NCBI RefSeq assembly: GCF_036711975.1
Contig: NC_091966.1
Coordinates: 7,385,501 to 7,449,500 of the forward strand
Direction: 5' to 3'
DNA length: 64,000 bases
DNA from: Onthophagus taurus
Lineage: Eukaryota; Arthropoda; Insecta; Coleoptera; Scarabaeidae
Shown: positions 57,501-64,000 of the stretch, one piece after another
How the letters are laid out: every line of letters starts with the position of its first letter
How positions within the stretch are numbered: the first letter of the stretch is position 1
Notes under the pieces: generated by a model
The model's input: only the letters and a program-made list of their open reading frames with translations
Told to the model about the DNA's origin: nothing
Databases searched by the model: none
Position numbers and translations under genes: made by a program

Positions 57501-60500
57501 CATGTTTGATGTTGTCATTTATAGAAAATTTCTTCAATGCATCTATAACTGTTACATTTTTATCATTAATTCATTGATCTAAAATGTATTGAAATGTTTG
57601 CTTTACATAACAGGTCCTAAAGGTTGCAATAATTCCTTAGTCCAGTGGTTGTGCATCAAGGTGTATTTGGCGGAAGGAAATAAAATTCAACATTTGGGTT
57701 CAAAAATCAACAGAACCTTAAATTCAAGGCCGTTATCGTTTATACAGTGATGAACATCTGGAACAAAATATTTGAGAAACCATTCATTAAAAGATTCAGT
57801 GGTCACCCAAGCTTTTTTTATTAGCTGTCCAGTGAACTGATAAGGTATCTAAATTTACACCTTTCATTGACCCTGGTTTTTGGTGGCTCGATTTACAAGT
57901 AAAGGTTTTAACATCCGATCTCCTGACGTATTAGAGCAAAATAAAAAAAAAACGCGGTCTTTGGCTGCTTTAAACAAATTGGCCGTTTTATAGGATTTAG
58001 GTACGTATGTTCTACTTGGCATACGTTTCCAGAAAAGACCTGTTTCCTCCGCATTCCATGCCTTTTTCAATTATTTTAGCTATTTTTGCAAGGAAATTCT
58101 TTAGCTGCCAGATCATCAGCAGATCCAATTTCACCCTTAATCTTTATACAATGCAGTGCGTGTCTTAAAATCCATTAATCCATCCCGTACTTGCAGAAAA
58201 TTCAAATTTGGTTCGTTTCTGGGTTGACATTTATGGTATAGTTTCTTTAATCTGGTTGTAGATTCTTATTTCCATCAACTGGTAACATTTTCACATCCCT
58301 CTATGCAGGTTTTTATGAGATTAATTAATTTTTTCGATATGCCTAGTTTTGTCATGACATCCCACACCTTCATTTTAATGTTGCTATCGTATTCCTGTTT
58401 AAAATCCATAAATAGCTGGTATAATGTTTTCTTGTATTCCCAGCATATCTCCGTTATCTGCCTAATAGTGCATCTCCCATTTAATGTTCCACATAAGGTG
58501 TCAATTGTTCCAATAACATTAGGTAAAAGATTATATATCTTGTGCTAATAAGAGATTTATCCACATGGTGTGTGCAGCACATTTTATCGCCCTTTTTATG
58601 TATAGGTACTATAACATCTTCTTTCCAATGGATAGGTCAGATAGGGCAGATTCGCTTTTCTTTCTATATCTAACAAATAGCTGATAGAAAGCAAGCACCA
58701 AAGTTTCACCTCTATTTTTTAGACTTTTTGCTGATATAATGTTGTTCGCTGGAGTTTTGTTATTTTTACGTATAGCTCATAACACTTCTTCCACATGATA
58801 AATATCTTACATTTATATTAACGCTTGACTTCATTTCAAATTTTCGCCAGGTCTCTATCACGTCAGCTTCACCTGTGATACGGTTGCCCTCATCATTCTT
58901 TATTGCAATCTAGTTCTGTTGTTCATTCTAATTGGCTGTAGTTCTGCGAGAGTATGGTCCTAGTGTGGCCCTTTTTGACTCTTATTGTTTTTCTTATATT
59001 TTTGCTGGACTCTGTATTCCTCTGTGTATTTTCTTCGATTAGATTTTGTAGCATTCGTACCGTTGCCCCTTAACTTTAAAACTCTCTCGAATTCGTCGTC
59101 AATCCTTTCAGCACTGTTTAGATTTGCTACTGATCTCAATGTAGTCTCCAAAATTGTTTGATATTCAGTTATTCCCTTTTTTATGTTTGAAAGCTTCAAT
59201 ATTTCACCTCGGCAGCTGTTCTGACCTTTTTGCTTTGAGATTCTCTCGCTCTATTTGGCTCTAACCAGCACGTGGTCACTGTTTACATCCAGGCACCAGG
59301 GTCTTACATTAATCAAAACATGATTAATCTGGATTCTCGTTATTCCGTCATTAGAGACCCAAGTCTTTCTGTATACTCAAACATCGTTGATTTAATGAGG
59401 TTATTTGATATTGCAAAATTCACCAGTTTAAGTCGTTACCGCTGTTGGGTTTCAAAATCTCTTCTCTTCCCATCTTTGCATTAAAGTCTCCTATCTCTTC
59501 ATAATAAAAAGTGTTGCATCTTGTTTAAGTAAAGCCACAACAAGTTTCTAGTTCGTCATAGGAGACAATTTCAGACTTCAATTTCATCATCCTTTTTTTC
59601 GCTTAGCATCAAGATGTTGTAGAGTTTTTCTATAAGCCTTAAGTAACAAAATCGTTCATTCACTGGTTTAAAATCTATGGCAGAATCTAGAATGTCTTTC
59701 CATATGACAATACTCGTTCCAAATTTATGTTTATTGTCGGCTATCATGCTATCCATGTCAATCCTTTCAAGTTATTCTATTAGTTTTATTGCTGCTGCCG
59801 GTCTGTACCAGCTTAACACATTCGGGGTTCCAATATTCAAGTCCTGTTTTCCTCGACGTTGTCGTCGTCGTACCAATTTCGAGGCATCTTGTTGAATATT
59901 CAAGTTATTGTATATTTTGAACACTTAGAATTTGTTTCTCAAGAAGATTATATTGCTAATATTAGTAAAAAAAATAGCAAATTAATTTATATTTGTTCTT
60001 TTAGATTCAGATAGGTTATGATGACATCGAATTTGGGGCACCTGTACAGAAATTAAAATGTATCTACACACACATTCTATTCATATCTTAATAATTAACA
60101 ATTATTTTATAAAATTATACTGACATTTTTATTTCTTTATTTAGGTACTAGCAATTTTATTAACAATTTACACGTTACTTACTGAAAAATCATCAATAGA
60201 CTGTAAAATCGAACCAAAACTTAATACAATATGGAATAATCAGTCGGCGTTACAATCATTACTGTTACAAGCTCAAGCAAATGAAATAGCACTAAACGCT
60301 ACATCGTTACAATCAAAATCGTCACACCAAAAAGAAGATTCCATCGATTCGGATTGTTCGTTTGAATCGAGCGTTTCAAAATTTACGACGTTAAATGCGT
60401 GCCTTCCGCCCAAAACTGCCACCAACAACGCACCTGTTTTTCGAAATGTTTTAACGCCACCGATTGTGTTCAAACCGAAACCAGTTGCTATACAAAAATC

Positions 60501-60915
60501 GAAAAGTTCGCAACAAATATGTGGAATTGATAATTATTTGAATCGAAGTATGAACAATTTGTGTATTGGATCGGAGAATATTCGACCTGCCGCTAATATT
60601 TTTAAACCGATAAAAGTAAATCATCTTGTTAATCGGCCGTTGATATCGCCACCAAGACTGAAATTTGATAATTTGAACGGTTCGCATTGGAATCCTAATT
60701 TATTCAATTACGGTTTGAGTAGATCGTCGAGTCAAAGCTCAGGGTTTGCTTCGCAAGTACCGTTTACTACCTCGTCGCCGAATAACTCGATATGTTCAGA
60801 TTTCGATTACGCTTCGTTATTTTCCGAACCGTTAACGCAAAAAACGAAATTTTCCGATTGCGGCATTAGCGAATTCAATTGTAAATTATCTAATCAATTT
60901 AATGAACCGTTATGA
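54584..60915 (+). CDS. TMEM201: TMEM201/NET5 (Samp1, Ima1-type) inner nuclear membrane protein
   Basis: This protein links the inner nuclear membrane to the LINC complex, lamins and microtubules. Five exons: 54584-54693, 54752-54869, 54923-55128, 55191-55875 and 60145-60915. They total 1890 nt in phase and give 629 residues (human 666). An N-terminal membrane segment (LAIILPIVAASLVIFIILVN, residues 12-31) is followed by the Ima1-type zinc module: VNCWFCNESTKVPYENRNAF, CPNCSQYNGF, CRLC and KLCPEC. A long amphipathic region and about four membrane helices follow (VVVISLASLILFNALYS; LCLCGFIVQVITSLF; LLFWSFLVVLSW; LLTAQVLAILLTIYTLL, the last spanning the exon 4/5 junction). The Ser-rich C-terminal tail has the family motif RPLISPPRLKF. 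The C-terminal single membrane helix of the vertebrate protein is not seen; the frame stops at QFNEPL. The exon 3 acceptor is placed at 54922, not 54926, because only that keeps the frame. Intron 4 holds 4.3 kb of mobile DNA. Confidence 0.93.
56280..57240. repeat. Array 2 of TTTAGCC palindromic hairpins
   Basis: About eight units with a period of about 110-125 bases repeat CATTCGGGTTTAGCCGTC, TTGAGAGACG, TGCGGCTAAACCCGAATG, joined by CTAGTGTTAGTTGTAGTTGTAC and AACTAACACATGACCTAGAA spacers. The clearly readable units have the same loop orientation, unlike array 1. The left part shares a 30-base block (TAACGCTAGTTAGCATAAAATATC) in inverted form with 32130-32165 of array 1. It lies in TMEM201 intron 4. 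Confidence 0.85.
57430..58150 (-). mobile_element. Pogo/Tigger transposase relic
   Basis: The minus strand reads WNAEETGLFWKRMPSRTYVP, then FKAAKDRVFFLFCSNTSGDR and LKPLLVNRA, the DETGLFWK/KDR..LLC.N..G...KPL core of DDE_1 (Tigger) transposases. Farther on, in another frame, comes LDAQPLD.GIIATFRTCYVK, the QPLDQGVI block. Note that AEETG replaces the usual ADETG, so the family's catalytic Asp position is changed to Glu. Frameshifts make it non-functional. Confidence 0.75.
58250..59900 (-). mobile_element. RTE-type LINE relic (endonuclease to reverse transcriptase)
   Basis: On the minus strand, HKFGTSIVIWKDILDSAIDF and PVNERFCYLRL (about 59720-59620) match the apurinic-endonuclease domain. 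KGITEYQTILETTLRSVANL (59180-59120) fits the linker, and VIVPIHKKGDKMCCTHHVDKS with SLIS (about 58620-58560) fits the reverse-transcriptase finger (VPLHKKGDxxDCxNYRGISLL). Several stops and shifts are seen, and the conserved NYRG core is degraded. Confidence 0.6.
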
Positions 60916-61192
60916 ATATAATTACGTGCTCAATTAATATTATAAATTTTTAAGCTTCGGAATGTGATGATTTTTTTTAGATTAAAATATTATTTAGTTG
61001 TGGTATTTGTATAATATTAATGTTACAAAAATAATGGGGTTGTTTGCTTTAATTTTTAATGTAGTTAATTAGCTTAATTTTTAAGGTGATATTATGTATT
61101 TGTATAATTATTGTAATAGTATTTTGTTTGATGATATATTTTTACAAATTCCTTTTAATTATTAATAGATATTTTCTTATTTCTTTTTTGTA

Positions 61193-61198
61193 AATAAA
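61193..61198 (+). terminator. TMEM201 polyadenylation signal
   Basis: AATAAA lies about 280 bases after the TMEM201 stop, preceded by a T-rich stretch. No earlier canonical signal was noticed in the 3' UTR. Confidence 0.6.
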
Positions 61199-61209
61199 TC
61201 GTTTAGAAT

Positions 61210-61527
61210 TTAGAATCTCCTTAAAAATAAAACAGTCAGGACACTTAACACTGCCAAAATGTACTGCGGATGTATAAAAAAAAGGAATTTTATTAAAAAT
61301 GTATTAATATTGCCAATTTGAGATAATTTTTTTTTAAATGTAGTGAACCTTTCATAATTTATCCAAACATTTTTAACTTGTAATATGTCTCTTTGAGACA
61401 AAAAGCTCTTTATCCGGCTTCTGGTGGAACTACAATAACAGACGCTGTCAGTAATTATTACATCTTCACGAAATTGTGTGATACTTATTTTATTGTGTAT
61501 GTTTTTTTTTTGTGGAGGAGACCCCAA
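61210..61527 (-). other. Open frame with C-terminal hydrophobic tail, uncertain
   Basis: A 105-codon minus-strand frame without ATG start ends in a hydrophobic segment and basic tail (QYILAVLSVLTVLFLRRF), like a tail-anchored membrane protein. An A9 run lies inside the frame near its start, and a possible acceptor (TGACAG) lies within it. It would be tail-to-tail with TMEM201. There is no recognised family and no good polyadenylation signal, so it may be chance. Confidence 0.22.
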
Positions 61528-61777
61528 GTATTGTTCGTGATATAAGAAATAATTTCAGCCGATTTCGAAGGCGTCGGCCGAGATATCTTCCATAAATTTC
61601 AAGGAGGGTAAATCTCGAGTGATACCATTAACAACTTGTAAAACTATGAATTCAGCAAACTTTCATATTTTCGTATTTATCTCGATATTTGTGAAAGTGA
61701 AAGAGATGCGTAAATATCGAGAAGAGTACAAAAATATGGAAATTAAATGAATGCGTAGTTTTCCATGATGTTAATAG

Positions 61778-62038
61778 TAGTGATGTTACGGATGTGAGTT
61801 TAGCGGGTGCGGAATCGGATTTTTTAATTCTAATTTTGCGGATGCGGATTTTTTGAATGCAGCTTTAAGAGATGCGGAGTTATTGAAAAAAGTTACGTAC
61901 TAACATTTTCATGAAAATAATATTTCTATTGTAATTAATAGTAATTAGTAAATTATTAATTTTTTAATTTAATATGCGGATCCTCAAAACAATGCGGATT
62001 ATCCGTAGTTGCGGATGCGATTATCCGTTACATCACTA
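61778..62038. mobile_element. hAT-type MITE, 261 bp
   Basis: The ends are TAGTGATGTTACGGAT and, on the minus strand, TAGTGATGTAACGGAT. Both sides are flanked by the same 8 bases, GTTAATAG (61770-61777 and 62039-62046), the target size of hAT elements. The interior repeats GCGGATGCGGATT words and has no coding capacity. Confidence 0.9.
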
Positions 62039-62046
62039 GTTAATAG

Positions 62047-63296
62047 TAACGCTCCAGATTTTGAGTATATTACAAATAATGTGATGTCGTTGTAACTAGA
62101 TTTTGTGTATATGTCGTTGTGCTATTGGCAATCCTTTTTTGGGCGCACTAACAAGTATGTTTTCTTGTAGCACAAAGCTGGAATTTATGTGTAACAACAA
62201 CACCTCAAAATGAGGGATATCGTATTCTTGCAAGTCAACCACAGCTTGTGATTTATCTTTGTAATTTTCACAAAAATCAACAATGACCCAGGTTACTTAG
62301 AACTGAAATGCCGAAATGTCATACTGAAATGATGAGCTCAGAATACAAACTGACAAACCGAACTTAACCATAATAATATTTTATAGAGAAGGAGTGAGGA
62401 TTGAAATAAAGTTACAGACCTTGAAAATAAATCAAGGTTACCTTCTGAAACCTCTCAAGGTGAAGGCCATGCAGAGGTCAATCTGCAAATATCTACTACT
62501 TTTTATAATACGTAATAAAATTGGGCACGTTTCATTTAAAATTATAAATGTATTCGCTGTATCTAACACATTTGATGATCACTTGCTTTTTTTAATATGT
62601 CAGATAATAGAATATTAAGTGATTAGCAACTTTCTATAACATTTTGTCATATCTTCAGCAGCAGTCGAGAAATCTGTTGTGACAACTAAAATCAAACACT
62701 CTGTATAGGTATTGGAACAATTTTTGACTGCAAAGATTCAGACAAGAGGAGGTGTTATTTTACAGGCTGCTAGAATATACCTCCAGTATAAGACAATTTT
62801 ATTACAGTAGCAGTTCTAGGGCTGTTTCAACCACACTTTGTCTTTTCTTGATATTTTCGAGCGTTTTGACACTTGCTCGAGTAGTAGAGATTACCATTAC
62901 ATACATGAGTGGGCTCTTATTGCCCTTAATACTAATATTTTCAACGAAAAATGTTGCTAATTTTTACAAATTAGTTAACTGATTGGATCTTGTATTGGTG
63001 GAAGTTTATTGTGGACGATCTTTGTTTGAGCTAATTCATGATTTATTTACCTGCATTATGGACATTGATACGCCTCCTGAAACTAGATCAATGAGATTTT
63101 CAGCACTTATATTACGATTGGACATCATACAATTCTTGGATTGCGATTGCACTGCTAAGTTATTCAACATTCTGGGTGAAGGACAATCATGGCAATATTA
63201 GCTCTGATGCCACGTGGTCTTTGATGATGTGGGAATTCTGATGAAGCGTTCCACACTTAATTTATACCCAACCCAATAGCATATCATCAACATATG
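62047..63296. other. Intergenic, possible membrane-protein relic
   Basis: A plus-strand frame from 62752 to 63201 is open except for one TGA at 62980-62982. Its first half is very hydrophobic (STTLCLFLIFSSVLTLARVV, MSGLLLPLILIFS). The pattern vaguely recalls an insect chemoreceptor pseudogene, but no diagnostic motif is present. Confidence 0.2.
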
Positions 63297-64000
63297 TACA
63301 GGGTGTCCCGTTAAGCGTACGGAGCGGCTGTATCTCTAGAACGTTAAGGCCTAGAGGTTTGGGAAAAAAATCCTTATAAGCAAAGTGACCAAGAGAAATA
63401 GCTGGAAATTATTGTAAAGTTAGTAATTCTACCGCTAGGGGGCGTAACTGCCATTGAAAAACATAAAGTTCCCGCTATCTCAGAAACTTAGACGATGAGC
63501 TATAACTTTGACAACATCATTTAATAGCTTGGATAATACCGCATCGCTTTTGTTTTGCGATATTTCTCATATTTGTCATAATAAGGGAGGGGGAGGCCAA
63601 AGCGTTTTCATATGTTTACATTTTAATATCTCCTAGACCATTCAACCGATTTGAATATTTTCGGTGTTGTTTAAAAGAGCATTTTATGCTCTTTTTAAAG
63701 ATATTTTCAGTAAGACCGTTTGCTTTAAAACAAATGAGCTAGAGGGCGTTATCTGCAGCGATTACATATTTTTGTGATTTTTGAAGAAAAGTTAAATGGA
63801 ACGATACTATTTACTTCACAGACCCTTGATCACCTTAAAATTTGCTAAATTTTAGTGAAAACCGCATCTCGATATCGCCACCCGTTCTCGAATTATAGAA
63901 GAAAATGTTAAAAACTCGAGTGCCATCAATCGGATCCAGTTACCTCATCGACAAAAACAAATCACATAACCATGGTAACTGTAAACATGTCATTTACTAA
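63297..64000. mobile_element. Left end of a TACAGGGTGTCCC element, cut by the window edge
   Basis: TACAGGGTGTCCCGTTAAGCG followed by long non-coding sequence is the standard look of one end of several insect DNA transposons. The start resembles the ends at 11625 and 55894. No second end lies in the window, so size and class are open. Confidence 0.4.

Larger units (their letters stand above)
55892..60048. mobile_element. Large inverted-terminal element filling TMEM201 intron 4
   Basis: The left end TGTACAGGTGTTCCAAAT (55892 on) and the right end read on the minus strand TGTACAGGTGCCCCAAAT (60048 down) match at roughly 35 of the first 40 bases, through ATGTCATCATA. They start 17 bases after the exon 4 donor and stop about 95 bases before exon 5. 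The interior contains hairpin array 2, a Tigger relic and an RTE relic, so either this is one element that received nested insertions, or the ends belong to two copies of the same family. No transposase of its own was recognised. Confidence 0.55.

Overview
The window looks like a piece of an insect nuclear genome, most likely a beetle (the order is inferred, not proven). It is AT-rich, has short GT-AG introns, carries glycine/histidine-rich cuticle-type genes, and is packed with arthropod transposon classes: RTE and Jockey-like LINEs, a Ty3/gypsy element, PIF/Harbinger, hAT, pogo/Tigger and foldback MITEs. Nothing bacterial, no CRISPR array and no tRNA or rRNA gene was seen.

Host genes, left to right. 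(1) UTP20, the large HEAT-repeat protein of the small-subunit processome, fills 62-17759 on the plus strand in ten exons; only a short N-terminal exon lies upstream. Two of its introns (2586-7638 and 11615-15796) hold most of the transposon insertions of that segment. (2) Two small genes follow on the minus strand: an 86-residue secreted protein (17883-18143), tail-to-tail with UTP20, and a 117-residue Pro/Gln-rich protein in two exons (18466-18874). (3) Two related Gly/His-rich, probably cuticular, secreted proteins face each other at 26079-26426 (+) and 29734-30897 (-). They share the same exon plan, 18 nt + 65 nt + long third exon, so they are duplicates. (4) A 172-residue secreted protein of unknown family is assembled from exons at 42969, 43092 and 53450 across a 10.3-kb intron. 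(5) A five-exon TMEM201/NET5 (Samp1/Ima1-type inner nuclear membrane protein) gene runs 54584-60915 with a 4.3-kb fourth intron.

Mobile and repeated DNA fills the rest. An apparently recent Ty3/gypsy (Mag-like) element with two LTRs that read as identical, a 5-bp target duplication and one open gag-pol frame lies at 33223-37771. A 2.5-kb DNA transposon at 2640-5122 has 24-bp imperfect inverted termini and a decayed gene of the arthropod family I know as DUF7869-like. An inverted repeat at 12754-13118 carries, in each arm, a 38-nt sequence that folds as a hammerhead ribozyme. Two arrays of palindromic TTTAGCC hairpins lie about 24 kb apart. A 363-bp satellite (two ~181-bp halves, with a ~725-bp higher-order pattern) fills part of the large intron of gene 4. 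Non-autonomous elements with clear target duplications include a Harbinger MITE (24641-24893) and a hAT MITE (61778-62038).

The host genes do not form a pathway with one another. The main themes are intron growth by transposon insertion around intact, correctly phased exons, and several insertions very close to splice donors. The strongest leads for something little described are the paired hammerhead motifs, the DUF7869-like transposon with defined ends, and the two hairpin arrays.
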